Below, one piece after another: positions 51,852-61,243 of a stretch of 64,000 nt of DNA. How positions within the stretch are numbered: the first letter of the stretch is position 1; each line of letters begins with the position of its first letter. The position numbers were made by a program, and so were the translations under genes. Origin of the DNA: JAUIET01 sp045106985. Lineage in GTDB: Bacteria; Pseudomonadota; Gammaproteobacteria; Pseudomonadales; JAUIET01. The notes beneath the pieces are model-generated. The model saw only the letters and a program-made list of their open reading frames with translations. It had not been told where the DNA came from and searched no databases. Location: assembly GCA_045106985.1 (NCBI GenBank), contig JBGCFQ010000009.1, positions 124,001 through 188,000 on the forward strand. The letters run 5' to 3'.

Positions 51852-52784
51852 TCAAGAAATATGGTTCAACAAGCCATCCAACTCGTCCACACTGTTGTAA
51901 GTAAAGGTCACACTGCCTTTACCGTCGTCCTTGTGTGAAATATCTACTGGCAGACCAACTTTCTCGCCTAACTCTTGTTCCAGCCTTAGGGTGTCATTCG
52001 ATTTGGTTTTTTTAGCTACAACTTTTACCACGGGGTTTTGTGATGCACGCACGAGAGCTTCAGTTTGGCGGACTGTTAGGCCTTGGCTAACTACTTTTCT
52101 AGCAATATCAGACTGCGGACCCGCGTCTAGCCCAAGTAGGGCGCGCGCGTGCCCCATTTCGAGGTCTCCGTGCTCTAATAATGTTCTCACTTCGGCTTGC
52201 AATTGATTCAGGCGCAACAGGTTAGTGACGGTCGTTCTTGACTTGCCAACAGCATCGGCAATTTCCTGATGCGTAAGTTCAAACTCAGACTGCAAACGCA
52301 GCAAGGCCATCGCCTCTTCCATGGGGTTCAGATCTTCTCGCTGTATGTTCTCGATCAAGGCCATCGCTATGGCGGCCTCATCGGGAACATCTTTGATCAT
52401 TGCAGGAATACTGTCTAAGCCTGCTTGTTGGCTGGCTCGCCAACGTCTCTCTCCCGCTATAATTTCGTACTGACCCATTCCTACTGGTCTAATAACAATA
52501 GGCTGCATAACACCCTGAACCCTAATAGAGGCAGCCAGCTCTTCCAATGCCTCAGGGTGCATATCTCGCCTGGGCTGGTATTTACCTGGGCGGATGAGAT
52601 CTATCGGTACTTCTTGTAACGGCGATTTTGATGACTTGTTCGCTGAATTGTTATCCGCTGTGCTCGCATTAGCTGAAGAAACAACAGTATCTCCAGCTGC
52701 GTTTGTTAATGCAGATTGAGTACCTGAGCTAGCACCAAGGAGAGCGTCTAAGCCGCGCCCCAAACCTTTCTTTTTTGCTGCCAT
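51852..52784 (-). CDS. parB: Chromosome-partitioning protein ParB
   Basis: 310 residues. The N-terminal GRGLDALLG, the CTP-binding/nuclease-like fold with GERRWRASQQAGLDSIPAMI, and the helix-turn-helix TNLLRLNQLQAEV are typical; the C-terminal dimer domain follows an acidic-basic linker. It binds parS near the origin and slides as a CTP clamp. A parS site was not found by eye. It is 8 bp after parA. Confidence 0.97.
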   Translation of the reverse strand: MAAKKKGLGRGLDALLGASSGTQSALTNAAGDTVVSSANASTADNNSANKSSKSPLQEVPIDLIRPGKYQPRRDMHPEALEELAASIRVQGVMQPIVIRPVGMGQYEIIAGERRWRASQQAGLDSIPAMIKDVPDEAAIAMALIENIQREDLNPMEEAMALLRLQSEFELTHQEIADAVGKSRTTVTNLLRLNQLQAEVRTLLEHGDLEMGHARALLGLDAGPQSDIARKVVSQGLTVRQTEALVRASQNPVVKVVAKKTKSNDTLRLEQELGEKVGLPVDISHKDDGKGSVTFTYNSVDELDGLLNHIS

Positions 52785-52792
52785 ATACGTGC

Positions 52793-53596
52793 CTAATGGT
52801 TCTCACTTAGAGTTTGTGAATCTTCTTGTTCATGGCGACGAAGCATTTCTCCTGCCAACGCCAAGTACGCTAAAGCACCTTTCGATTGTCTGTCATAAGC
52901 CAGTACTGGTTGACCAAAACTGGGAGCCTCAGCCAAACGAACATTGCGCGGTATTACTGTGCGATAAACCCGATCGCCAAAATGCTGTAACAATTGATCA
53001 GATACATCGCGGGTCAGCGAGTTTCTTGGGTCGTACATTGTGCGAAGCAGTCCTTCTACTCGCAGTTGGGCATTTAAGCTTTGTTGAACACGAGACACTG
53101 TATTTAGTAATCCGCTCAATCCCTCCAGAGCAAAATACTCACATTGCACTGGAATAAATACACCATCAGCAGCAACAAGGGCATTCACGGTTAACATGTT
53201 CAATGATGGCGGGCAATCGATAACAATATAGTCGTAGTTTGATTTTTCCTCAGCCAAGGCCGTCCTAAGACGAAATTCCCTGTTTTCGAGGTCTAGTAAC
53301 TGTACTTCTGCAGCGGTAAGGTCACTGTTACCAGGTAATAAATCGTATCCACCGTCTGGAGAGCGTTGCAACACTTCACGTACCGGTGTTGCTTGGGTAA
53401 GCACGTCGTAGGCCGAGAGCTCCAATTCCTCTTTATTAACGCCGCTGCCCATGGTCGCGTTACCTTGAGAATCAAGATCAATCAACAATACCTTTTTCTT
53501 GGTTGCCGCTAAGGACGCACAAAGGTTTATCGCAGAAGTAGTTTTGCCGACCCCACCTTTCTGGTTGGTAACGGCGAATGTTCGGTTTGAGCTCAT
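52793..53596 (-). CDS. parA: Chromosome-partitioning ATPase ParA (Soj)
   Basis: 267 residues, Walker-type ATPase with the deviant P-loop KGGVGKTT (13-20), DLDSQGNATMG and the DCPPSLNMLTVNALVAAD segment. With ParB it segregates the origin region. Its start overlaps the rsmG stop by 4 bp. Confidence 0.97.
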   Translation of the reverse strand: MSSNRTFAVTNQKGGVGKTTSAINLCASLAATKKKVLLIDLDSQGNATMGSGVNKEELELSAYDVLTQATPVREVLQRSPDGGYDLLPGNSDLTAAEVQLLDLENREFRLRTALAEEKSNYDYIVIDCPPSLNMLTVNALVAADGVFIPVQCEYFALEGLSGLLNTVSRVQQSLNAQLRVEGLLRTMYDPRNSLTRDVSDQLLQHFGDRVYRTVIPRNVRLAEAPSFGQPVLAYDRQSKGALAYLALAGEMLRRHEQEDSQTLSENH

Positions 53597-54240
53597 TTTA
53601 TAAATTCGAACAGGTGCCGGGCTTCCGCCACATTGGGTAAAGCCACACAGCGAGCCAAAGTAAACGTTTTGTCTACATCCCGCAACTCTTGTTCAATTTT
53701 CTGGCCTTTCATAAAGCACAGTCGGCCATTTTCAGCACAAAGATGATGGCTTTGCTTAAGACCCTGCGCCATTGACGACCAAGCACGGCTAATTACTCTG
53801 TCAAAGCGCTGCTCTGGCTTAAATTGCTCGGCGCGACTATGAACGACCTCAATATTAGATAAGCCCAACTCTACGCCAGCCTGAAACAAAAAACGGGTTT
53901 TTTTGCTATTACTGTCCAACAACGTGATATTTACCTCAGGCAAAGCTACTGCCAGCGGTAAGCCGGGGAAGCCTGCACCCGTTCCAACATCTACCCAACA
54001 CTCACCTGCTAATTCACGATCCTCAGGTATCAGTTCAGACAAGTACGGCAGCACACTTAAACTGTCGAGCAAATGACGCTTCACAATCGATGCCTCAGTG
54101 CTCAACCCAATTAGGTTAAAGGCTTTATTCCAGTGCAGCAGCAGATCTGCAAACAGCATTAGTTGTTCTTGCTGCGACTCGCCGAGACTTACGCCAATAA
54201 GTCTCAACCCATCACTGAGCTCGCGAGAGTTCAGCGCCAT
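53593..54240 (-). CDS. rsmG: 16S rRNA (guanine527-N7)-methyltransferase
   Basis: 215 residues. The SAM-binding motif reads VDVGTGAGFPGLPLAVALPE, with LLDSNSKKTRFL and the SRAWSSMAQ segment characteristic of RsmG/GidB. It overlaps the end of mnmG by 29 bp and parA by 4 bp, as usual for this conserved operon. Confidence 0.97.
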   Translation of the reverse strand: MALNSRELSDGLRLIGVSLGESQQEQLMLFADLLLHWNKAFNLIGLSTEASIVKRHLLDSLSVLPYLSELIPEDRELAGECWVDVGTGAGFPGLPLAVALPEVNITLLDSNSKKTRFLFQAGVELGLSNIEVVHSRAEQFKPEQRFDRVISRAWSSMAQGLKQSHHLCAENGRLCFMKGQKIEQELRDVDKTFTLARCVALPNVAEARHLFEFIK

Positions 54241-56107
54241 GACCGTGTTTCTTTAAATAAATAAGTAAAAGAGAGATAGCCGCTGGCGTGACCCCGGGGA
54301 TACGGGCCGCTTGGCCCAGGTTTTCAGGACGCGTTTCTCGAAGCTTCTGTTGAACCTCGTTGGACAATCCACCCACTGAACTGTAATCAAAGCTCTTGGG
54401 GATGATTTGCCCTTCGCTGCGTTTTAAGCGCTCAATGTCCTCTTTCTGGCGCTCTATGTAGCCAGCGTATTTGATATCTACTTCAACTTGTTCTGCAACC
54501 GCGAAAGTGGGCAGTGGCCTATCGTGGGCCGCGCACAACGTTTTAAAATTCAACTCAGGCCGCTTTAGCAAATCAACAAGCTTGTGCTCGTGACTCAATG
54601 GTTTATCAAATAGCGGTTCTAAATGCTGTGCCGCGTTACTGCCAGCTTGAACCCAATTAGAGTTAAGCCAACTATTTTCCTCTGCGATAGCATTCATTTT
54701 TGTTTCAAAAGATTGCCAGCGATAATCGCTCACTAGCCCAAGATGTCGGCCAATCTCTGTCAGTCGGCGGTCAGCATTATCTTCTCTAAGCGATAAACGA
54801 TACTCAGCCCGGCTGGTAAACATACGATAAGGTTCACTGGTTCCCAGTGTAATCAAATCATCGACTAATACACCAAGATACGCCTGATCTCTGCGGGGCC
54901 ACCAAGGGTCTTTGTTTTGAACCTTAAGTGCTGCGTTTAGCCCTGCAAGCAATCCCTGAGCAGCAGCCTCTTCATAACCTGTCGTGCCATTGATTTGCCC
55001 AGCAAAATACAAACCATCAATAAACTTGGTTTCCAAAGTGTGCCTAAGGTCTCGAGGATCAAAAAAATCGTATTCGATGGCGTAACCTGGACGAGTTATA
55101 TGCGCTTTTTCGAAACCCTTAATAGAACGGACAAATTGCATTTGAACATCAAAAGACAATGAAGTCGAAATGCCGTTCGGATACAACTCATTAGTATTCA
55201 AACCTTCTGGTTCAATGAAAATTTGGTGCGAGTTCTTATCGGCAAAGCGAACAATTTTATCTTCTATCGAGGGGCAGTAACGAGGACCGGTTCCTTCAAT
55301 AACCCCACCGTACAAAGGTGAACGATCCAAGCCATTACGAATAAATTCGTGTGTTTGTTCGTTGGTATGAGTTATGTGGCACATAACTTGGCGTGGATGA
55401 TGAGATGGGTCGCCTAAATAAGACATTACCGGCCGAGGAGTATCACCTGGCTGTTCTTGTAACTCTGTAAAATCCACGCTGCGAGCATCAATTCTTGGTG
55501 GAGTTCCTGTTTTTAAGCGACCAACATTAAAAGGCATTTCGCGTAGACGATCTGCCAGAGCAATAGAAGGGGGGTCACCTGCTCGACCACCAGAATGATT
55601 CTCCATTCCAATGTGTATTTTACCTCCAAGAAAAGTGCCAGTGGTTAAAATGACGGTCTTTGATCGAAATGACAAACCCATCGCTGTTACTACACCACGT
55701 ACTTGTTCTCCCTCGATAATAAGGTCATCTACGCCTTGCTGAAAAATCTTAAGACTCTCCTGCTGTTCCAACGTTTCTCTTATCGCAGCTTTGTAAAGCA
55801 CTCGATCTGCCTGAGCTCGACTGGCTCTAACCGCAGGCCCTTTTCTCGCATTCAGAACACGAAACTGTATGCCGGCACGGTCAGTAGCTTCTGCCATCGC
55901 TCCGCCCAGCGCATCGATCTCTTTAACCAGATGACTTTTACCGATGCCACCTATTGCCGGGTTACAGGACATTTGCCCTAGAGTTTCAACATTATGGGTC
56001 AACAGCAGCGTATTCATGCCCATTCTTGCAGATGCTAATGCTGCCTCAGTGCCGGCATGGCCACCACCGATTACGATTACGTCGAATATTTCCGGATAGT
56101 TAGTCAC
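54212..56107 (-). CDS. mnmG: tRNA uridine 5-carboxymethylaminomethyl modification enzyme MnmG
   Basis: 631 residues. The FAD-binding VIVIGGGHAGTEAA lies near the N-terminus (10-23), and the family signatures CNPAIGGIGKSHLVKEID and GPRYCPSIEDKIVRF are present. With MnmE it modifies the wobble uridine of several tRNAs. The start is GTG 56107, preceded by GGA at six bases. First gene of mnmG-rsmG-parA-parB. Confidence 0.98.
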   Translation of the reverse strand: MTNYPEIFDVIVIGGGHAGTEAALASARMGMNTLLLTHNVETLGQMSCNPAIGGIGKSHLVKEIDALGGAMAEATDRAGIQFRVLNARKGPAVRASRAQADRVLYKAAIRETLEQQESLKIFQQGVDDLIIEGEQVRGVVTAMGLSFRSKTVILTTGTFLGGKIHIGMENHSGGRAGDPPSIALADRLREMPFNVGRLKTGTPPRIDARSVDFTELQEQPGDTPRPVMSYLGDPSHHPRQVMCHITHTNEQTHEFIRNGLDRSPLYGGVIEGTGPRYCPSIEDKIVRFADKNSHQIFIEPEGLNTNELYPNGISTSLSFDVQMQFVRSIKGFEKAHITRPGYAIEYDFFDPRDLRHTLETKFIDGLYFAGQINGTTGYEEAAAQGLLAGLNAALKVQNKDPWWPRRDQAYLGVLVDDLITLGTSEPYRMFTSRAEYRLSLREDNADRRLTEIGRHLGLVSDYRWQSFETKMNAIAEENSWLNSNWVQAGSNAAQHLEPLFDKPLSHEHKLVDLLKRPELNFKTLCAAHDRPLPTFAVAEQVEVDIKYAGYIERQKEDIERLKRSEGQIIPKSFDYSSVGGLSNEVQQKLRETRPENLGQAARIPGVTPAAISLLLIYLKKHGHGAELSRAQ

Positions 56108-56534
56108 AACTGTTCCAGGAGGATAATTTTGGGTCGGCGATTATACATGACAAGTCCATAAAAGAATTTTTCAACTGATTACTGGTTTTGTTATCTGTTT
56201 TACTTATATTGAGTACTGAATGATTTGCCCTCGATTTGTTTTACAGTAGATTAATATAGTTATTATTAGCTAGCACCCTAACTGTGGAAGGTATTAAAAA
56301 AAATATTTAAATCAATTACTTATTATTATAAATGGCAATGATAAGAGGGTTGGAAGAGATAGGATAGCTTGTGGTAATGGTTGTACAGACTGTGGAAAGA
56401 ATGGGCTAATAAACTCCTTATATGTTTCGTTTTCTACCACTCCCATGAAATACCGGCTTATTCACAGGCTACTCCAGTACTTATTCTTCTATCCTATTTG
56501 GTCCAGTTCCACTAACTATCGCAGTGCGTGGCTG
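56108..56534. other. AT-rich gap upstream of mnmG (427 bp)
   Basis: No gene is seen. It contains a TATAAT on the minus strand (56145-56140) that may be the mnmG -10 element, an AT-rich stretch at about 56265-56345, several TGTGGA-type weak DnaA-box relatives and one perfect DnaA box. In enterobacteria oriC lies beside mnmG, so this could be an auxiliary origin or a relic of one. Confidence 0.6.
56458..56466 (+). promoter_or_regulatory. DnaA box TTATTCACA
   Basis: Perfect match to the consensus TTATnCACA in the AT-rich gap between mnmE and mnmG. Confidence 0.65.
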
Positions 56535-57965
56535 TTACTTGCCTATGCAAAAATTGGAAAATATCTCTCCCAGCAGAGCATCTGAGCTTACTTTTCCGGT
56601 TATATCATCCAAACAATACTGTGCCTGGCGAAGATCTTCAGCCAGTAACTCTCCGGCACCAGTGGATTTGAGTTGCTGGTGGCCCTGTTCAATCAACGCT
56701 AGCGCCCTGCGTAAGGCATCAAGGTGTCGCCTTCGAGCAGTAAAAGGGCTGGCATCTGCGCCGCTGTAACCTACATGTTTCTTTATGGTGGTTTTTAGTC
56801 GATCAGTACCTACCCCAGTTTTTGCTGATATGACGCAATGTTGGGTAAGCTCTTGTAAATAATTTGCTCTTTCTGCGGAGAGTAGGTCAATTTTATTGTA
56901 GATGATCAGTGTTCGAGCCAGCGTAATATCGCTAGGTGGCTCTCCGGGCCATAGTGATTGAACTGTGTCTTCTTCGTTGTTTGCCGTTGCTGTCTGTGCA
57001 TCTACTATAAGAAGTATTAGGTCAGCTTTGTCGAATTCAGCGCCTGCTCGCTTGATACCTTCACGCTCTATGGTATTTGTTGTTGCGCGCAAACCTGCCG
57101 TATCAATCAAATGAATAGCTAAACCATCTATGTGGATGTGTTGTCGGAGAACATCCCGTGTTGTGCCAGCTATATCGGTCACAATGGCTGCGTCGGTACC
57201 TGCCAATGCGTTCAATAAGCTGGATTTTCCAGCATTAGGCCTACCCGCGATGGCGACAGATATGCCTTCTTTAAGTAGCGTACCCTGCCGGGTAGTTTTT
57301 ACGGCGTTGGAAAGAGTGGTCTTTAAATGTTCCAAGCTCGTATGTAGTTGCTGATCATTTAGAAAATCGATCTCTTCCTCAGGGAAGTCCAATGCGGCTT
57401 CCACAAAGATGCGAGCTCTCATTAGCTGGTCAGCTAATTCGTTTAACAAAGAAGAAAACTCTCCGTGCAAACTTTTTAGAGCGCCACGCGCTTCTTGCTC
57501 TGATCCGCTGTTTATCAGGTCTGCAATGGCTTCTGCTTGAACAAGATCAATTTTGTTGTTGAGAAATGCGCGCTCACTGAATTCACCGGCTCGAGCTTGG
57601 CGAGCACCCAGCCGAATAGCTTCGCTTAATACGCTGTCGAGAACAATTGGCCCACCATGAATCTGAAGCTCTACTACGTCTTCACCAGTGAACGAGTTTG
57701 GTGCTGGAAAGAACAGCGCAATACCACTGTCGAGCAGTTGTTTAGACTCATCGAGGTAGGCATAGAATTTGCGAAAATGCGCTTGCCTAGGTGTGAGCGG
57801 TTTACCGCTGAGTTGTTCAGCAATTGTGAGGCTAGACGAACCACTTAGCCGAACGATACCAATACCACCCATTCCAGCCGCAGTTGCCACCGCGGCGATG
57901 GTGTCGGTATCCAGCAACCTAGTGGTGTCTGGGGCGTTTGGCTTTTGTTCCACCGTTGCCTCCAT
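56535..57965 (-). CDS. mnmE: tRNA modification GTPase MnmE
   Basis: 476 residues. The N-terminal folate-binding domain (GMGGIGIVRLSG) is followed by helices and an inserted G domain with GRPNAGKSSLLN, the DIAGTTRD switch, DTAG and NKID. The C-terminus is CIGK, the conserved CxGK whose Cys is essential. Partner of MnmG. 27 bp after yidC. Confidence 0.98.
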   Translation of the reverse strand: MEATVEQKPNAPDTTRLLDTDTIAAVATAAGMGGIGIVRLSGSSSLTIAEQLSGKPLTPRQAHFRKFYAYLDESKQLLDSGIALFFPAPNSFTGEDVVELQIHGGPIVLDSVLSEAIRLGARQARAGEFSERAFLNNKIDLVQAEAIADLINSGSEQEARGALKSLHGEFSSLLNELADQLMRARIFVEAALDFPEEEIDFLNDQQLHTSLEHLKTTLSNAVKTTRQGTLLKEGISVAIAGRPNAGKSSLLNALAGTDAAIVTDIAGTTRDVLRQHIHIDGLAIHLIDTAGLRATTNTIEREGIKRAGAEFDKADLILLIVDAQTATANNEEDTVQSLWPGEPPSDITLARTLIIYNKIDLLSAERANYLQELTQHCVISAKTGVGTDRLKTTIKKHVGYSGADASPFTARRRHLDALRRALALIEQGHQQLKSTGAGELLAEDLRQAQYCLDDITGKVSSDALLGEIFSNFCIGK

Positions 57966-57992
57966 TGACGTAAGCGGCCAATGAGTAAAGTC

Positions 57993-59714
57993 TTACTTTT
58001 TAGCCGCCGCTTCTATCTGCCTAGTGATAATCCACTGCTGAGTCATAGATAACAAATTGTTTGTTAGCCAATAAAGCACCAAGCCTGCCGGGAAAAACAA
58101 GAACAGGAATGTCATTACGACGGGCATCCATTGAAATATTTTTGCCTGCATCGGGTCAGGCGGTGGCGGATTGAGTTTCTGCATGAACCACATGCTTAAG
58201 CCCATCAATATTGGCAATACGAAATAAGGGTCCATCGCCGACAAATCTTTAATCCAACCCATGAAAGGCGTATGTCGCAGTTCCACGCTCTCCATAAGCG
58301 TCCAATACAAGGCAATGAATACCGGCATTTGAATCAACATAGGTAGGCAGCTACCTAGCGGGTTGATCTTCTCTTTCTTATAGAGTTCCATCATCGCTTG
58401 AGAATACTTCTGCTTATCTTCACCGTAGCGATCTTTAAGCTCTGCTAATTTAGGTGCTACGACACGCATTTTCGCCATTGATTTGTAGCTAGCGGCAGAT
58501 AATTGAAAGAAGGCCAGCTTTATCAGAAAGGTCAGACCAACTATGCTCCAGCCCCAGTTACCTATAAATCCATACAACCAGTTCAATACCCAAAACAACG
58601 GCTGAGCAATCCACCACAACCAACCATAATCTACAGTCAGGTCAAGACCAGGCGCTATTTCTTCAAGCACATATTGATCTTTTGGGCCGGCATAAAAGTC
58701 AGCGCCAATAGCGCCGCTGCTATTGGCTGCAACCGATATCGGCGCACCAGTCATTCGCATTATATTGGCGTTGGAGCGAGTTACCGTGGAGGAATAGTTA
58801 GTTCGCTGATCGGCAGGCGGTATCCAAGCACTGATAAAGTAGTGCTGAACCATCGATAACCAACCGCCCGTTTCGGATGACTTATAAGGTGAATCTTTTA
58901 TGTCATCAAATTCTACTTTAACGTAAGGCTCATCTTCGGTAGTCGTAGCAAAGCCCAGATAATTGGCCATCCCCATACCGCCGTTGTTAGAACCCGGGTC
59001 GGCGGAATTATCTCGTTTTATTTGAGCAAACAAGGCGGCCTGCCAGTTTTCCTCACTTCGGTTATTTATTTTGTACTCTATATTCACAAGGTAAGAGTTT
59101 CGCTGAAATGTGAACACTTTAAGGACATCAATATTTTCCTGCCCATCAAAGCTAAGCGTAACCACGAGTGAGTCTTCCTCGTCATTCATGCTATAACTAG
59201 AAGATTGACTGGCAAATAGCGGCCGTACACCGCCGGCCTTGTCTGTTGCATTAGGACCGATAAGCCCGCTTTGCGCTATATAAGTAAGTGAGCTGTTTCT
59301 ATTGAGCAATATAAAAGGTTCATCGCTGTCTAACTCTGTTTTATGTTTTGGCAAGGCGACATAAACAATATCACCACCGAGCGGATCTATTCGAACATCC
59401 AGCGAATCTGTCTTTACGCTTATTAAATCTGAAGAAGTGCTTGCCTGTTCTTCTATCGCAGCATTTGTTACTAGCTCTTGCCCAGGTATATCAGCTTCTA
59501 AATCCTCGAACCCTTCCTCGCCTTCCATAAAAGCTGCGGAAGAGTTCGCGGCAGGTGCCTGAGCGCCGTTTGGAATAGTTTGGTCTATTACTGCTGCGCT
59601 GCTAGTCGGCCCGCTTTGATCGACCTTAACGGCAGAGAAATCCTGCCATCGATTCATCAGCAATAATGCGCAGAGCATCATGGCGCCGATCAGGGAGTAA
59701 CGATAAATTTCCAT
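57993..59714 (-). CDS. yidC: Membrane protein insertase YidC
   Basis: 573 residues. An N-terminal helix anchors a large periplasmic domain (about 50-360) followed by five helices, including GNWGWSIVGLTFLIKLAFF, the KINPLGSCLPMLIQMPVFIALY segment and VLYWLTNNLLSM. Gram-negative length and layout. It inserts membrane proteins such as AtpE alone or with SecYEG. 11 bp after yidD. Confidence 0.98.
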   Translation of the reverse strand: MEIYRYSLIGAMMLCALLLMNRWQDFSAVKVDQSGPTSSAAVIDQTIPNGAQAPAANSSAAFMEGEEGFEDLEADIPGQELVTNAAIEEQASTSSDLISVKTDSLDVRIDPLGGDIVYVALPKHKTELDSDEPFILLNRNSSLTYIAQSGLIGPNATDKAGGVRPLFASQSSSYSMNDEEDSLVVTLSFDGQENIDVLKVFTFQRNSYLVNIEYKINNRSEENWQAALFAQIKRDNSADPGSNNGGMGMANYLGFATTTEDEPYVKVEFDDIKDSPYKSSETGGWLSMVQHYFISAWIPPADQRTNYSSTVTRSNANIMRMTGAPISVAANSSGAIGADFYAGPKDQYVLEEIAPGLDLTVDYGWLWWIAQPLFWVLNWLYGFIGNWGWSIVGLTFLIKLAFFQLSAASYKSMAKMRVVAPKLAELKDRYGEDKQKYSQAMMELYKKEKINPLGSCLPMLIQMPVFIALYWTLMESVELRHTPFMGWIKDLSAMDPYFVLPILMGLSMWFMQKLNPPPPDPMQAKIFQWMPVVMTFLFLFFPAGLVLYWLTNNLLSMTQQWIITRQIEAAAKK

Positions 59715-59725
59715 CTATAAAATCT

Positions 59726-60112
59726 CTATTTAGAACGTTCGATACGTTCAGAATTTTGGTAGGAGTTGCAAGCACATGTTTGCGCAAGCGCTTGTGAGCT
59801 TTGTTCTTCTAGAGTTGGGATAACTTGACCAGGCACGGGATCAACACCGCCGTACGAAAAAGGATTACAGCGAAGTAGCCGCCCTATTGCGAGGTAGGTT
59901 CCTTTTATAGGGCCGTGCAGCAATAGCGCTTGACGAGCGTACTCTGAGCAGCTTGGATAATAGCGACAGTGTTGAGGGCCTAACATAGGGCTAATAAAAA
60001 GCTGGTAGCCACGTATTAAGGAGTGCAGCGTTCGGGCAACAACACCCTTTGGCAGGACGTTACCGCTTAGCGCTGCTTCGGTCGTTTTATGTGTGTCTAT
60101 CTGAGGGTTCAT
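59726..60112 (-). CDS. yidD: Membrane protein insertion efficiency factor YidD
   Basis: 128 residues from ATG 60112, whose ATGA overlaps the rnpA stop; the frame is open a further 17 codons but that part overlaps rnpA. The core LIRGYQLFISPMLGPQHCRYYPSCSEYA with three Cys and LLRCNPFSYGGVDPVP is diagnostic. The N-terminal extension of about 25 residues and the Cys-containing tail are longer than usual for the family. Confidence 0.95.
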   Translation of the reverse strand: MNPQIDTHKTTEAALSGNVLPKGVVARTLHSLIRGYQLFISPMLGPQHCRYYPSCSEYARQALLLHGPIKGTYLAIGRLLRCNPFSYGGVDPVPGQVIPTLEEQSSQALAQTCACNSYQNSERIERSK

Positions 60113-60519
60113 GATGTGCTGACATGCCCGGCTTTGCAGGCTTTCTTTGTCAATACGCCCCATAGGCGTTCTATCTCACGGCTAAGCGCCACATTGCTTT
60201 GTTCCGCTAAGCCCCTGCGGGCTAAGAAAACGATATCAACAGTGGGCAGATTTGTGGTGGTTCTGAATGATTCCCGAACCAATCGTTTAATCCGATTTCG
60301 GTCGACCGCTAAGCGAACATTTTTTTTACTGATAACCAAGCCAAGGCGGGGAATGCCTTGAGTGTTGTGCCTGGCAAGGATCAGAATGGTTTTGCTTGAA
60401 ACTTTGAAGTCGGCTTGTTCAAAAACTGGGCCGTAGTCGGCCGCACAAAGCAGTCTACACTGCTTTGTGAATGAGAAAGAGTTAGCCGGCTTTTCGGCAG
60501 GCTCTGTGGTAACGCGCAC
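60109..60519 (-). CDS. rnpA: Ribonuclease P protein component
   Basis: 136 residues. The RNA-binding RNR motif reads AVDRNRIKRLVRESFR, with FSFTKQCRLL at the start of the fold and LGLVISKKNVRLAVDR. The first codon used is GTG 60519, 8 bp after the rpmH stop; the exact start is uncertain because the first 12 residues are not conserved and no clear ribosome-binding site is seen. Confidence 0.95.
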   Translation of the reverse strand: MRVTTEPAEKPANSFSFTKQCRLLCAADYGPVFEQADFKVSSKTILILARHNTQGIPRLGLVISKKNVRLAVDRNRIKRLVRESFRTTTNLPTVDIVFLARRGLAEQSNVALSREIERLWGVLTKKACKAGHVSTS

Positions 60520-60527
60520 ATTAGTAC

Positions 60528-60662
60528 TTAAGCAGACAACCGCTTACGTCCCTTGGCCCTTCTTCGTTTGAGGACAAGTCGGCCGTTTTTAGTGGCCATG
60601 CGTGATCGAAAACCGTGAGTGCGCTTTCTTTTCAGTACGCTGGGCTGAAACGTTCTTTTCAT
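60528..60662 (-). CDS. rpmH: 50S ribosomal protein L34
   Basis: 44 residues, MKRTFQPSVLKRKRTHGF at the start, Arg/Lys-rich throughout, the usual L34 length. An AGG lies seven bases before the ATG. It heads the rpmH-rnpA-yidD-yidC-mnmE operon. Confidence 0.97.
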   Translation of the reverse strand: MKRTFQPSVLKRKRTHGFRSRMATKNGRLVLKRRRAKGRKRLSA

Positions 60663-60740
60663 CGTTCTACCTGATTTCTTGGCTGTTTTGGGTTGCTGGC
60701 TTTTTTAAACTGCAACTTAGCCGGAAAAAAATGAGGCCGC

Positions 60741-60769
60741 ATTGTAGAGAAATAGTTGTTGCTTGGCAA
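60741..60769 (-). promoter_or_regulatory. Promoter of the rpmH operon
   Basis: On the minus strand TACAAT (60746-60741) lies 17 bp after TTGCCA (60769-60764). It gives a leader of about 70 bases before rpmH. Confidence 0.7.
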
Positions 60770-60839
60770 TTTTGCTTGCATGGCATTTTTAGCTTAATAA
60801 AGTTGCTTGCACTCCCTGTTTAATTCTCTGACCGAAAAG

Positions 60840-61222
60840 TACCCGTAAAGGTCTTTTGTCGGCTTTGTGGAAAATTAAGAAAAATCGTTCTAATTGAAGT
60901 ATTTAGAGTATTGCCAAGCCTGTTGTTAGCCTGAGCAAAAGTGGCTGCTTAAGGCTTGTAACGCCACCGATGTTTAACAGCTTAAGCACCGTTTAATAAC
61001 AACTTATCCACAGGTTTTTTTATTATTGAATAAATATTTATTTTTTCTATAACATTCACTAAAAAGAGTGGTTTTTTGTCTTAAGTAATTGATATATATA
61101 GGTTAAGTTATGTACCGTGTAGAGTTAACAGCCGAATAAATATGTGGATAAATACCAAATGTGGCGCTAGAATGCGCGCTCAATAGACGTTTTCACTCGC
61201 ACTTTGACCACCGCCGCTTTAG
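60840..61222. other. Probable origin of replication (oriC) between rpmH and dnaA
   Basis: Gene-free between rpmH and dnaA. Two perfect DnaA boxes are present, TTATCCACA at 61004-61012 and TGTGGATAA at 61143-61151 (opposite strand), plus TGTGGAAAA at 60866-60874 with one mismatch. A very AT-rich stretch (about 61014-61130, with runs of T and TATATATA) could be the unwinding element. The place beside dnaA with rpmH diverging matches mapped origins in Pseudomonas. The dnaA promoter must also lie here; no good match to consensus was seen. Confidence 0.7.
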
Positions 61223-61243
61223 GTGAGTCGGAAATATATAATT

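Noticed and set aside
51852..53596. parS site near parAB
   Set aside because: No full match to the consensus palindrome was found by eye; short CACGTG-containing stretches at 34864 and 62903 lack the outer bases.
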